From positions 1-52,387 of the forward strand of contig JALXFE010000323.1 in assembly GCA_027069135.1 (NCBI GenBank): a stretch of 52,387 bases of DNA, written 5' to 3'. Shown here piece by piece: positions 1 through 9,324 of the stretch; the stretch's first letter is position 1; every line of letters starts with the position of its first letter. Under the pieces are notes generated by a model. The model was not told the DNA's origin. It saw only the letters and a program-made list of their open reading frames with translations, and made no database searches. Both the position numbers and the translations under genes were made by a program. This stretch comes from Thermoanaerobaculia bacterium. GTDB taxonomy: Bacteria; Acidobacteriota; Thermoanaerobaculia; Multivoradales; JAHZIX01.

Positions 1-6
1 GCCTCG

Positions 7-957
7 CTAGCCGGGGTGCAGGCTGTCGCCGAAGGGGACAAATGGCCCGTGGGGTGGAAAACAACCTCCGGGGAACTCTGCTAAAGGCTCACCGCCTCGA
101 AGCCGCGCCGAAGCCGCCCGGTAGGCCTTGAGAAAGATGCGCAGAGCATCCATGAACCTCTTGCGGGCCTCCCGGGTGGCGGCATGGACCCGGGGCGCCG
201 GAGAGGTCTTGAGGGCTTTGGGTCGGTAGTGGGGATCCTTCTTGAGCACCGCACGGCGGCCCAGGGGGCTAGTCCCCGCCTCCCGGTGTCGAGCGGCGGT
301 TTCTTCTTCGATTTCCCGAACCAGATCACGGATTCTCTGTTGGTAGTCCTCCGGCGCCAGATGGGCCCAGCACGGTAGGGGCGAGAACTTGAGGAGGAGA
401 TCTTCTTCAAAGTCGATGGGTCGGATTTTCTCCCGCCCCTTCTTCCTGAGCCGCGCCTTATAAAGGGCGGTGCGATGGACCCAGACACCGGGAATCCCGG
501 TGCCGTTCATCAGGGCCTTGGCGCAGTGAACCCCGGGCCACAGCGTTGGACTCGAGACGAGCCCCTCTTTGCAGCCTTGGCTGAGCAGGTATTTGAGCCG
601 TTTGACCTGAATTTCCTCCTCATCGGTGATGGGCGTGCAATCGTAGCGTCCTTCCCAGAGCTTGCCCTCCCAACCGTGGAGCTTTCCCGCTTCCCGGGCG
701 ATGTTACCGGCGACGAAGTTCATGAATTTGGAGAGATCCTCCTGGCTCGTACCGGTGGCAATTAAGTGATAGTGATTGGAGGGGACGGCCAGGCCGATGA
801 CCTCGACGGGGTACTTCTCCAGGGCCCGGGCGACGACGCCCGCGACGAGGAGATTGAGCCTCTTGGAGGGTCTCAGCAGATGAAAACCCAGGAGGCAGCG
901 TTGGGTGATTTCGGCAAGGAAGGTGCCGGGCGGAAGATACCGAGGTAAGTGCTTCAT
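7..957 (-). CDS. REP-associated (Y1, IS200-like) tyrosine transposase
   Basis: The 316-residue product resembles the single-tyrosine (Y1) transposases that nick single-stranded DNA, in particular the RAYT branch. The metal-binding HUH motif is visible as NHYHLIA (His62, His64). A candidate nucleophile is Tyr123, in LKYLLSQG followed by the EGLV turn typical of the family. A basic tail of about 180 residues follows the catalytic core, rich in Arg and Lys, which is longer than in IS200 enzymes. The gene stands alone, with no TnpB partner, and its stop codon lies 7 bases from the left edge. I saw no clear REP palindrome beside it, so whether it is mobile or domesticated cannot be told. The family call is firm; the subfamily is less certain. 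Confidence 0.8.
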   Translation of the reverse strand: MKHLPRYLPPGTFLAEITQRCLLGFHLLRPSKRLNLLVAGVVARALEKYPVEVIGLAVPSNHYHLIATGTSQEDLSKFMNFVAGNIAREAGKLHGWEGKLWEGRYDCTPITDEEEIQVKRLKYLLSQGCKEGLVSSPTLWPGVHCAKALMNGTGIPGVWVHRTALYKARLRKKGREKIRPIDFEEDLLLKFSPLPCWAHLAPEDYQQRIRDLVREIEEETAARHREAGTSPLGRRAVLKKDPHYRPKALKTSPAPRVHAATREARKRFMDALRIFLKAYRAASARLRGGEPLAEFPGGCFPPHGPFVPFGDSLHPG

Positions 958-1143
958 ACTCCTTAGGACGGAAGGTAGGAGCAGGATCTTGCAGATTCGG
1001 GGGGAGAATTTGGGGAAAACGGCGGAATTCGGGGTATTTCCGGAAGGGGCAGCCGAATATTGGGAATAGGGGCGCCATGGGCGGACCGTTGACTGCCATG
1101 GTGTGCCTTGCTCCGGTGCGGGCCAGCCCGTAGGATGCTATGC

Positions 1144-3207
1144 ATGGGGAAACTGTGGGACTGGAGCGGGCGGAGGTTGGGCCTGCTCGCGGGGTTTGTC
1201 TTGGCTCTGGTGGGTCTTGTGGCCTGTGGCGGCTTGCCGGGGCCCGAATCTCCACCGCCCCGGAGCCCGGTTCAGCCCTGGAATCTCCCCAAGGTTGAGA
1301 ATTTGGAGCTCAAAGCCCTTCTCCTTCTTCAGGTTGACCGTCAGCTTTTCGAGCCGTTTACCGTGGAGCGTGCCTTCGATGGCCCGCCGGAGTTGCGGCG
1401 ATATCTGGCCTCTTCTCTCGGGCGTACGGGCTCTCGGCGGGCCGCACCGATGCTTCAGGCTTTGCTCCTGGACGACGACGCTGGGGTGCGTCGAAGGGCG
1501 GTCTTCGGATTGGGGATCCTCGGGGATACGGGATCCCGACGGGTACTCCTCCGAGCCGCCAAAGGGGAGGATTCCGTCGTGGGAGAGATGGCGGTGGGAG
1601 CTCTTGCCCGCCTGCGAACGCCGGTGCTGGATGTAGGAGAAGCTCTGGCAGAGTTGCCGGAAGAAGAGTTCTGGCGGCGAATCTTGCCTTCCCTCTTCCG
1701 TTTCGAGGGCGATGCGGTCTTGCCGTTGGCTCTTCGGGCCTTGAGCCGTTCGCTGCCGGAAGATTTGCGAGATTGGGCCGTCTACGCCGTTTCCGTCCAC
1801 GCTGCGCCCGAAGCTCGCGAAGCGTTGCGCACTCTGGTGCTGGAGGAGACGGGGCGGTCTCGGGCCCAGGCTGCCCGTGGCCTGGGGACGATTGCTGAAA
1901 GTGAGGACCTTGCATACCTACGCCCCCTCTTCGACGAAGGGGATTCGGAAAGCCTGCTGGCGGTGCTGCAAACGGTGCCGGGGCGGTTGGCAGCGGGAGC
2001 CGCCGCAGCGCCGGAGGATTGGAGGGAGCCCCTCCTTCGGCTCTTGGACGATTCCCGTCCGGGGCTCCGCCGGGTGGCCTTGGAGGCGGCGGGCGAATGG
2101 CTCTTGGACCAAGATTTGGGGCGCCGGCTGGTCGAGATCGCCGAAGCTGGGGAAGAGCCTTTCGCCTCCGCGGCGGTTCTGAGCCTTGTCCGCGGAAGGG
2201 ATCCCCGATCCCTCGAGCTCATCGCTCGCCGCGCTGCGTCGCCGTCGACCTTCGCTCGGGTCCAGGCCGTCCGGGGAGCGGCCATGCTAGGGCTCTGGGA
2301 TCTGATCCTCGAGCTCGCGGACGATGCCGAGGGAGAGGTTCGGGCCAAGGCGCTGCGCACTCTCTTGCAGCGTCGCGGAGTCGCCGAGGACACGGCCGCT
2401 ATCTCCCAGGAAGATCTATTGCGAAAGGCGGCTCAGGATCCGGATGCCGGCGTCCGGGCAGGTCTACTGGAAGTTCTGGCGGAAGACCCCCGGGTATCGG
2501 TGCCGGATCTCGTCGTGCTGTTCGTCCGCACCCGTTTCGATCGGGTGACGCAATCGCGGATCAACGGTATCAAGGCCCTGGTAGCACGAGCTCTTGCGGT
2601 ACCGGTTGAGCGGGCCTTGGCGATCGGAGCTCTGGAGCAGCTCACCAACGATCCGGAGTACCTGGTGCGGGTTCAGGTGGCCGTGGGCTTGAGGCAGCTT
2701 GACGCGGAGGCCGTGCCGGTGGGACCGGCCCATTCCGGCCGTCGTGCCGAGGCGTATCAGGGCATCCTTTTGCAGGCCGCCAGGCCACGACGGGTGCGCC
2801 TGCGGACGAACCGAGGAGAGATGACGCTGCTGCTGGAATGCCCGGAAACGCCCTTGAGTTGCACCAACTTTCTGCAATTGGCGCAACAAAAGTTCTACGA
2901 TGGTCTGAGATTCCATCGGGTGGAACCGGGTTTTATCGCCCAGGGAGGGGATCCCCGCGGTGATGGCTGGGGAGGTCCCGGTTACACCCTGCGAGACGAG
3001 TTGGGTCCTGCGTTTTTTGAGAAGGGAAGCCTCGGCATGGCGAGGCCCGGGCCTCATAGCGGCGGCAGCCAGTTTTTTCTGGCGCTGGACAGACTTCCTC
3101 AACTGGACGGAGCCTACACCCACCTGGGGAGGGTCGTCGCCGGCCTCGAAATCCTTGACGCCCTGGTCGAGGGAGATGTGATCGACACGGTCGAAGTCCT
3201 CGACTGA
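1144..3207 (+). CDS. HEAT-repeat lipoprotein with C-terminal cyclophilin-type peptidyl-prolyl isomerase domain
   Basis: The predicted product has 687 residues. The N-terminus carries a hydrophobic stretch ending in the lipobox LVAC followed by GG, so it should be a lipoprotein in the periplasm or on a membrane. Residues of about 50-530 are a chain of Ala/Leu/Arg-rich helical pairs with the HEAT pattern. The last 140 residues (from about 549) form a cyclophilin domain: FHRVEPGFIAQGGDP holds the catalytic Arg region, and SGGSQFFLAL and YTHLGRV match the other family blocks. It probably isomerises prolyl bonds in envelope proteins, with HEAT repeats as a docking arm; that role is inference. I chose ATG 1144 because AGGA lies 8 bases upstream and the signal follows directly; the frame is open from TTG 1108. 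Confidence 0.85.
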   Translation: MGKLWDWSGRRLGLLAGFVLALVGLVACGGLPGPESPPPRSPVQPWNLPKVENLELKALLLLQVDRQLFEPFTVERAFDGPPELRRYLASSLGRTGSRRAAPMLQALLLDDDAGVRRRAVFGLGILGDTGSRRVLLRAAKGEDSVVGEMAVGALARLRTPVLDVGEALAELPEEEFWRRILPSLFRFEGDAVLPLALRALSRSLPEDLRDWAVYAVSVHAAPEAREALRTLVLEETGRSRAQAARGLGTIAESEDLAYLRPLFDEGDSESLLAVLQTVPGRLAAGAAAAPEDWREPLLRLLDDSRPGLRRVALEAAGEWLLDQDLGRRLVEIAEAGEEPFASAAVLSLVRGRDPRSLELIARRAASPSTFARVQAVRGAAMLGLWDLILELADDAEGEVRAKALRTLLQRRGVAEDTAAISQEDLLRKAAQDPDAGVRAGLLEVLAEDPRVSVPDLVVLFVRTRFDRVTQSRINGIKALVARALAVPVERALAIGALEQLTNDPEYLVRVQVAVGLRQLDAEAVPVGPAHSGRRAEAYQGILLQAARPRRVRLRTNRGEMTLLLECPETPLSCTNFLQLAQQKFYDGLRFHRVEPGFIAQGGDPRGDGWGGPGYTLRDELGPAFFEKGSLGMARPGPHSGGSQFFLALDRLPQLDGAYTHLGRVVAGLEILDALVEGDVIDTVEVLD

Positions 3208-3250
3208 ATCGGGCCCCTGCAACCTTCGAAACAAGACTGCGTACCAAGAC

Positions 3251-3838
3251 ATGGCACGAGGAGCAGAGCGGTTGAGCGACGAACAATTGGTAGTTGCCAT
3301 CCTCGGTGGCAGTCAAGATCGCTTCGGCGAGCTGATGACGCGGTACCAGGGGCGGTTGATCAACTATCTCTACCGCATGCTGCGGAACGTGGAAGAGGCC
3401 CATGATCTTGCCCAAGAAGTGTTCTTCAAGGTGTATCAGGCTCTCGACAGCTTCAATCCGCGGTATCGGTTTTCGACCTGGCTCTTTCGCATTGCCCAGA
3501 ATGCCGCCATCGACCACATGCGCAAGCGCCGGTTCAAGTGGGTCTCTTTGCATCGACAGGATGCCGAGAGCGGCGAGAGCCAGGAGTGGGAGCTGCCGAG
3601 CGACGAGCGCGGACCGTACAGTGATCTGCGCAATGTGGAGCGGGGGGAAGCGATTCAACTCGCGATCGAAGAGTTGCCTTGGGAGTATCGAGAGTTGATT
3701 CTGTTGCGCCATTACGGCGAGCTCTCCTACGACGACATCGCAACCATGAAGGAGATGCCCCTAGGGACCGTGAAGAACAAGCTTTTTCGAGGCCGACAGA
3801 TGCTCAAGCAGAGGTTGGCTGATTTTTTGGCGGATTGA
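3251..3838 (+). CDS. RNA polymerase sigma factor, ECF (sigma-70 family)
   Basis: This 195-residue protein has the two-domain layout of extracytoplasmic-function sigma factors. Region 2 (about residues 25-95) contains DLAQEVFFKVYQAL and the aromatic FSTWLFRIAQNAAIDHMRK stretch that binds the -10 element. Region 4 (about 138-190) contains LSYDDIATMKEMPLGTVKNK, the helix-turn-helix that reads the -35 element. There is no region 1.1 or 3, as expected. It lies 66 bases ahead of a membrane protein that looks like its anti-sigma factor, so it is probably held at the membrane until a signal frees it. Target promoters cannot be named from the sequence. Confidence 0.92.
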   Translation: MARGAERLSDEQLVVAILGGSQDRFGELMTRYQGRLINYLYRMLRNVEEAHDLAQEVFFKVYQALDSFNPRYRFSTWLFRIAQNAAIDHMRKRRFKWVSLHRQDAESGESQEWELPSDERGPYSDLRNVERGEAIQLAIEELPWEYRELILLRHYGELSYDDIATMKEMPLGTVKNKLFRGRQMLKQRLADFLAD

Positions 3839-3904
3839 TCCGGCAGCGGAGACATCCCAACTGGAAGAATCTTTCGAAGCACCCAAGAAGAGGAACCATG
3901 CGCC

Positions 3905-4492
3905 ATGGGAACGCCTGATCCGGCCATCCTAGAAGACCTACTACAAAGGCATCTGGACGGAGATCTGAACGGCTACGAACGCCGTCAATTAGACCAGCAC
4001 CTCCGATTCTCTGCAGACTTGCGTCGCGAAAAGCAGCGACTCGAAGGGACCGTCGCCTTGCTCGACGAAGCTCGGATTCCGGTACGAGACGGGTTTCAGC
4101 AACGAGTCCTGCAGTCTCTACCGGCTGCTGGGTGGGAGGCTCGCGCCTCTCGAGCTTGGCGGCTACCGGCGGCGACGTTGGCGGCGCTGGCGGTGGTGGG
4201 TACGGTGCTGGCCAAGGCGGCACAGCCGGCCGTAGGTTCGCTGGCGAAATCCTTTTCCGCGGCCGTCGAGTTATGGATCACCGCCGCTGTCACCGGCGCC
4301 GGCCTTTTGGGGGCCAGCTGGAAGGGGCTGCAAATCGCCTTCCGGGGCCTAGGAGCCGGTTCTCCCTGGACCATGGTAGGCCTCGTCGCCCTGGTGCTGG
4401 GCTTGAACGTGCTCCTTTTCCTATCCCTGCGTCGGCGTCCTCGGCGGGTCCGGGTCGTGGAGGACAGCACCTCCTCCGTGATCGAGCCCTAA
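3905..4492 (+). CDS. Membrane anti-sigma factor candidate
   Basis: The 195-residue product has a cytoplasmic N-terminal segment (residues 1-60) with the helical pattern of anti-sigma zinc-finger domains (LLQRHLDGDLNGYERRQLD), but without the usual Cys ligands, so it would not bind zinc the classical way. Three hydrophobic segments follow at about 85-103, 121-138 and 154-175, and the tail is strongly basic (LRRRPRRVRVV). Position directly after the ECF sigma gene is the main support for the call. ATG 3905 is the only good in-frame start; an ATG at 3898 is in another frame. It presumably sequesters the sigma factor at the inner membrane. Confidence 0.7.
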   Translation: MGTPDPAILEDLLQRHLDGDLNGYERRQLDQHLRFSADLRREKQRLEGTVALLDEARIPVRDGFQQRVLQSLPAAGWEARASRAWRLPAATLAALAVVGTVLAKAAQPAVGSLAKSFSAAVELWITAAVTGAGLLGASWKGLQIAFRGLGAGSPWTMVGLVALVLGLNVLLFLSLRRRPRRVRVVEDSTSSVIEP

Positions 4493-4547
4493 GCTTTTCT
4501 GCCGGGGGCGATTCCCCTTCCTGCGGCTTCGGCGGTACATTACCTCT

Positions 4548-5546
4548 ATGAGATTCTTTGCTCTGGGCTCAGAAAAGCCCTCGGCCCATGTTGCCTCGAT
4601 TTCCATCGCCCTGCTCTGGGCCGTGCTGCTCGGCCCATCGACGACCGCCGCGGCGTCGCAGGAGCCTACGGCGGGTGCTGCGGCCCAGCATCTGCGAAAA
4701 GGAGCGGTGGCCCGGAGTCAGATCGTCGGCTTGGGACGGGATGTCATCGTGGACGGCGACGCCCTATCCGACGTGGCGGCCCTCAATGGCTCGGTACGTA
4801 TCTCCGGCACCGTTCAGGGAGACGTCATCGTGCTCGGTGGCGATGTCCACCTGGAGCCGTCGGCGAAGGTCGAGGGCGAGGTTCTGGCGTTCGGCGGTTC
4901 CATCGAGGCGGCTCCCGGAGCGACCATCGGAGGCCGATCCGTGGCCTACCCTTCCGCCTCCGCAGCTTTCGTCACTCTTCTCGATGCACCGGCCTTGGGG
5001 GGGAGCTCTTCCGGCGCGGTCGTCTTGGCCACCAAAGTCGTGCTCCTGGCGGGATGGATGGCGCTTTTGCTGCTCCTCTTCGGGATCAGCGGACGTCAGG
5101 TGCTGAGCACCGCCGAAGCCGTACGGGCCGAGCCCTTCCGTAATTTCTGGCTCGGCCTGGGTGCGGTGGTGACCCTGGTTCTGACCGGTCTCCTCATCAG
5201 TTCTCTGGCCGGTCCGGTCATCGGCCTACCCTGGTTGGCGGTCATCGTCTTGATTCTGATCCTGGCGAAGCTTTGGGGGACAGTGGCTGTCTTCTACGCC
5301 GCCGGCGAATGGGTTGTCGGGCGATTCCATCGGCGATGGGCGGTTCTTCATGCGGCGACCTTGGGTCTCGTGCTTCTCGGGACCTTGAAATTGATACCCC
5401 ACGTGGGCCTCTGGGTCTGGAGTGTCGCCAGCCTGATGGGTGTCGGGGCGACTCTGGCGACCAAATTCGGCCGACGGGAGCCCTGGTTCGATCCGGAACC
5501 CCTCGCCGCCTCGGCCTTGGCCGCTCGGATCCTTGACCCCCGTTGA
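4548..5546 (+). CDS. Bactofilin-like polymer-forming domain protein with membrane segments
   Basis: This 332-residue protein begins with a signal-like segment (residues about 15-37, ending TTAAASQ). Residues of about 65-130 are a right-handed beta-helix stretch of short repeats such as SVRISGTVQGDVIVLGGDV, the pattern of bactofilin/polymer-forming proteins. The C-terminal half contains four or five hydrophobic segments, for example VVLLAGWMALLLLLFGIS. Placing the beta-helix outside the cytoplasm is unusual, since classical bactofilins are cytosolic. It follows the sigma/anti-sigma pair by 55 bases and may be in the same transcription unit. A role in envelope shape or stress sensing is inference. 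Confidence 0.7.
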   Translation: MRFFALGSEKPSAHVASISIALLWAVLLGPSTTAAASQEPTAGAAAQHLRKGAVARSQIVGLGRDVIVDGDALSDVAALNGSVRISGTVQGDVIVLGGDVHLEPSAKVEGEVLAFGGSIEAAPGATIGGRSVAYPSASAAFVTLLDAPALGGSSSGAVVLATKVVLLAGWMALLLLLFGISGRQVLSTAEAVRAEPFRNFWLGLGAVVTLVLTGLLISSLAGPVIGLPWLAVIVLILILAKLWGTVAVFYAAGEWVVGRFHRRWAVLHAATLGLVLLGTLKLIPHVGLWVWSVASLMGVGATLATKFGRREPWFDPEPLAASALAARILDPR

Positions 5547-5641
5547 CCGATCTCTTAGTCTGAGCCTAACGTGCTGGGTCCAGCGGCTCAGCCTGAATCC
5601 TCGCTCTCGAGGATGCCTCGACGCTCGCTGGACGCCCGACC

Positions 5642-7552
5642 ATGAATCAACACCCGAATCCCGAAAATCCCGATTTGGACCTGACGAGCCCGATGTCTAC
5701 CACCAGACTCCTATGCCAGGTCTGCGGTTGCTCCAACCCCGAAGATCAGGAGCATTGCCGTCGCTGCCAGAACAAGTTGTTGGTGGTCTCTGCGGCTTCC
5801 TCCGAGGACGAGCTTGCCTTCGACCGGGCCTTCGACGAGGGATTCTCCTTCGATGAGCACCTCCTGGAGCGAATCTCGGTGCTGGAGGAGGTCGTCAAGC
5901 GTGGCGCGGATACCTTGCGCCAGCTCCTGGGGGCCGTCCGCAAGCAGGAGCGAAATATCCTGGTCAACAATACCGGCCTCTCGGTTCTTCGGGAATTGTT
6001 GGAGCAGCGCCGGATTCTGGCTCGGGGAGAGTGGAATGAGCTCTGGCAAGCGCGGATGGACGATCAGATGCTGGCGTTGGAGAAACGCGAGCGTTTTCTG
6101 AGCCGCCAGGAGCGTATCTCGGCCCTGTTCGGCGGCGAGGGGAAGGAAGAATTTGAGGGCCATCTCCAGGCGGCGGAAAATGCTCTGGTCTCCTTCGATG
6201 CGGAGGGGGCTCGTCGGGCCTTCGAAGTGGCCTACCGCCTGGATGAAAACAACTACGAATTGGCCTACCTGCTGGGCGAGAGCTTTTTCGATGAGGGGGA
6301 TAGCGAGAACGCCCTCAGCTACTTCAGCCGGGTCCTCGAGCTCAAGCCGGATCATTACGAGGGCCTGGTCTACGGCGGTGCTCTGCACTATGAGCGCAGC
6401 GATCTGCGGCGAGCGGAACAGCTGCTGCGCCGGGCCGCGGGCCTTCATCCGGATGCCTTTCTGCCGCATTTCAGCCTCGGCTCGGTCTACCTCGGCCGAG
6501 GGAATCTGCCCCGAGCGGTAGCCCACCTGGAGCGGGCTGCGGCCATCGATCCGGTACCTCAAGCCCTTTTCCTGCTGGGTAGCTGTCTCTACGAGATGGG
6601 GCGTCTGGGGGAGGCGATCCGTCGGCTGAAAGAGGCCGTGAGCGCGGATCCGGCCCTCGAAGAGGCCCATCAGCTTCTGGGGTTGGCCTACCTGGATCGC
6701 CGCTGGAACCGCAAAGCCTTGGACGCTTTGAGTCAGGCTCAGAGACTCAGTCCCAAGCAGATGCGCTACCGGGATCTGGTGCTCTATCTGACCGGGAGAT
6801 CCGATGACGGAGGATTGAAGCTCGAAGGGGAGGCAGCCCAGCTTTTCGCGCGCGCGGCCAAGTATCTGGAGCGAGACGACCTCAAGCAGGCTTTGGTGAC
6901 CTACCGGCAGGCGTTGACGGAGGCGCCGGACCATCCCTTGCTCCTCATGTCCTACGCGTTGGTCTGCCTGCAATTGGATCGCGGTCAGGAGATCGAGGCT
7001 CTGTCCCGCAAGGTCCTGGAGTTGGAGCCCGACGAGCTGCTCAAGGCGACGGCCTACGCGACCCTCATCGAGGCCCTACGCAGTCAGGGAAAGTTTCTCG
7101 AGGGGAATCGGATCGGCCTGCGTTTGCTGGACGAGGGGAAATCCAATTTCACCAAGACGTTGGCCTGCTACGAGATGGCCTTCAATTTGGCGGAGATGGA
7201 GGAAGACCTGGATGCGGCCTTGGAATATGCCCAGCGCTCGGTCGAGCTCTCCCCGGAGGAGCTCAAACAATTTCCCCTGGCGGCTCTCGGTTGGGTTCAT
7301 TACAAACGCCGGGAGTTCGCCGAAGCGATCGATTTCCTGTCGCGCTCGAGCGAGTTGGCTCCCTCGACGACGACCCTCAATCATCTGGGGCTTGCCCTAT
7401 TGGCCTCGGGCAAGAAGGATCAGGCCAAGACCGTCCTGGCGCGGGCTCGGAATCTGCGGGAAAAAGGACGAGGTGTCGAGGATCGCATGATCGAATGCGT
7501 CCGCGGCGAACGACGGATCGGCGAACACCACGCCGTCGATCGCAAGAAATGA
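5642..7552 (+). CDS. Zinc-ribbon and tetratricopeptide-repeat (TPR) protein
   Basis: The 636-residue product starts with a small zinc ribbon (Cys25, Cys28, Cys39, Cys42; LCQVCGCSNPEDQEHCRRC). A helical, probably coiled segment (about 70-170) follows, and then at least ten TPR units spread over about residues 180-610, for example ALSYFSRVLELKPDHYEGLV and AVAHLERAAAIDPVPQALFL. No signal peptide or membrane segment is seen, so it is probably a cytoplasmic scaffold. An internal ATG at 5693 (MSTTRLL, directly before the ribbon) is an alternative start, because neither start has a strong ribosome site. The partner is unknown. Confidence 0.85.
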   Translation: MNQHPNPENPDLDLTSPMSTTRLLCQVCGCSNPEDQEHCRRCQNKLLVVSAASSEDELAFDRAFDEGFSFDEHLLERISVLEEVVKRGADTLRQLLGAVRKQERNILVNNTGLSVLRELLEQRRILARGEWNELWQARMDDQMLALEKRERFLSRQERISALFGGEGKEEFEGHLQAAENALVSFDAEGARRAFEVAYRLDENNYELAYLLGESFFDEGDSENALSYFSRVLELKPDHYEGLVYGGALHYERSDLRRAEQLLRRAAGLHPDAFLPHFSLGSVYLGRGNLPRAVAHLERAAAIDPVPQALFLLGSCLYEMGRLGEAIRRLKEAVSADPALEEAHQLLGLAYLDRRWNRKALDALSQAQRLSPKQMRYRDLVLYLTGRSDDGGLKLEGEAAQLFARAAKYLERDDLKQALVTYRQALTEAPDHPLLLMSYALVCLQLDRGQEIEALSRKVLELEPDELLKATAYATLIEALRSQGKFLEGNRIGLRLLDEGKSNFTKTLACYEMAFNLAEMEEDLDAALEYAQRSVELSPEELKQFPLAALGWVHYKRREFAEAIDFLSRSSELAPSTTTLNHLGLALLASGKKDQAKTVLARARNLREKGRGVEDRMIECVRGERRIGEHHAVDRKK

Positions 7553-7614
7553 CCTAATGGGTGCCGCTCTCTGCGGCTCCCTTCTGCCTACGAGCAACGA
7601 ATACGGAGAAAGCG

Positions 7615-9324
7615 ATGCGTTGGAGCTCCTATTACCTTTTTACGACCCGCGAGGTCCCCGCGGACGCCGAAGTAGCCAGCCACCGGTTGATGGTGCGATC
7701 CGGAATGATCCGCAAGCTCGCGGCGGGGATCTACACCTATCTGCCCTTGGCCCTACGCAGTTTCGGCAAGTTGACGGACATCGTCCGGCGGGAATTGGCG
7801 AAGGCCGATTGCATCGAGTTGTCGATGCCAGCGATCCAGCCGGCGCAGCTGTGGCAGGAGTCCGGTCGTTGGTCCCAATACGGCAAGGAGTTGCTGCGGA
7901 TCGAGGATCGCCATGGCCGGGAGTTCTGTTTCGGCCCCACCCACGAGGAGGTCATCACGGACCTGGTACGAAACGACGTCCGCAGCTATCGCCAGCTCCC
8001 CCTCAACCTCTTTCAGATCCAGACCAAATTCCGAGACGAGATTCGTCCCCGTTTCGGATTGATGCGGGGTCGGGAATTCATCATGAAGGATGCGTACTCC
8101 TTTCATGCCACCGAAGAGAGCCTGGACCAAAGCTACAAAGCCATGGCGGCAGCCTACAACCGGATCTTCAAAGCCTGCGGATTGGATTTCGTCTCGGTGG
8201 AAGCCGACTCGGGTACGATTGGCGGCTCGTCTTCCCACGAATACATGGTGGTGGCAGCCACCGGTGAGAGCGTCGTCGTGCGCTCGTCCGACGGCTCCTA
8301 CGCCGCGAACGTGGAAAAGGCGGTCACCGGGCCCCTACCGCTACCTGCGGCAGGAGAAGAAGAAACCTCGCGGGAAGTCGTGACGCCGGCAATGACAGCG
8401 GTTTCGGACGTCGCCGCCTTCCTCGAGGTGGAAGAAGCTCAGGTGGTCAAGACCTTGATTTACGATGCCGACGAGACGTTGGTCGCCGTCGCCATCCGGG
8501 GTGATCGGGAAGTCAACGACGTCAAGCTCAAGAATTTTCTGGACGTGGAGGACCTGGTCCTCGCTTCCGAGGAGAGAGTCCGCGAAGCCACCGGCTCGCC
8601 GGTGGGCTTTGCCGGTCCCGTGGGCTTGGCGGAAGGGGTTCGGCTGTTGGCGGACGAATCCGTGCGCGGGCTCAAGAACTTCGTTTGTGGAGCCAACCGG
8701 GGAGATACCCATCTGGTGGGGGTCAATTGGGGCCGGGAGGCCGAGCCCTCCGAGTGGGTGGACGTTCGGCTAGCTCGCGGCGGAGACCCGGCCCCGGGGG
8801 GGCAGGGCGAGTTGGAGGAGTTCCGCGGCATCGAGGTCGGCCATATTTTCAAGTTGGGGACCAAATACTCCGAGGCGATGTCTTGCAACTTCTTGGACGA
8901 GGAAGGCAAGAGCCATCCCATGGCCATGGGCTGCTATGGCCTTGGAATAGGCCGAACCATCGCCGCCGCCATCGAGCAGAACTACGACGACGACGGCATC
9001 ATCTGGCCCCTGCCTCTGGCTCCTTTCCAGGTGCTCCTGATCGCCTTGAATACCAACGACGAGGAGGTCGTGGGGCAGGCCGACGCCCTCTACAACACCC
9101 TTCGGGAGAAAGGTGTCGAGGTCCTCTTCGACGATCGAAACCAACGTCCCGGGGTGAAGTTCAAGGATGCCGATTTGATCGGCTTGCCGGTGCGCATGGT
9201 GGTCGGCGCCAGATCCCTCAAGGAGGGACAGGTAGAGATTTCTCTGCGCCGCGACCGGGAACGGCAGATGGTCGCGGTGGGAGACGCCGTGGAACGAATT
9301 CTCCATCTCCTCGAGGCCTCCTGA
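7615..9324 (+). CDS. proS: Prolyl-tRNA synthetase
   Basis: The enzyme charges tRNA-Pro with proline in the cytoplasm. The 569-residue length and architecture fit the bacterial type: a class II catalytic core with FGPTHEE at about 105 and motif 2 in LMRGREFIMKDAYSFHA, an inserted YbaK-like editing domain (about 225-405) that clears mischarged alanine, motif 3 in GLGIGRTIAAAIEQ, and a C-terminal anticodon-binding domain (about 465-569). ATG 7615 is preferred over upstream GTG 7561 because GGAGA lies just ahead and the family begins near MRWSSYYLFTTREVP. Its TGA overlaps the ATG of the next gene (TGATG), suggesting translational coupling. Confidence 0.97.
   Translation: MRWSSYYLFTTREVPADAEVASHRLMVRSGMIRKLAAGIYTYLPLALRSFGKLTDIVRRELAKADCIELSMPAIQPAQLWQESGRWSQYGKELLRIEDRHGREFCFGPTHEEVITDLVRNDVRSYRQLPLNLFQIQTKFRDEIRPRFGLMRGREFIMKDAYSFHATEESLDQSYKAMAAAYNRIFKACGLDFVSVEADSGTIGGSSSHEYMVVAATGESVVVRSSDGSYAANVEKAVTGPLPLPAAGEEETSREVVTPAMTAVSDVAAFLEVEEAQVVKTLIYDADETLVAVAIRGDREVNDVKLKNFLDVEDLVLASEERVREATGSPVGFAGPVGLAEGVRLLADESVRGLKNFVCGANRGDTHLVGVNWGREAEPSEWVDVRLARGGDPAPGGQGELEEFRGIEVGHIFKLGTKYSEAMSCNFLDEEGKSHPMAMGCYGLGIGRTIAAAIEQNYDDDGIIWPLPLAPFQVLLIALNTNDEEVVGQADALYNTLREKGVEVLFDDRNQRPGVKFKDADLIGLPVRMVVGARSLKEGQVEISLRRDRERQMVAVGDAVERILHLLEAS

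Noticed and set aside
1089..1136. Promoter for the HEAT/cyclophilin gene (TTGACT at 1089, TAGGAT at 1131)
   Set aside because: The two boxes are not correctly spaced with each other and neither has a good partner.
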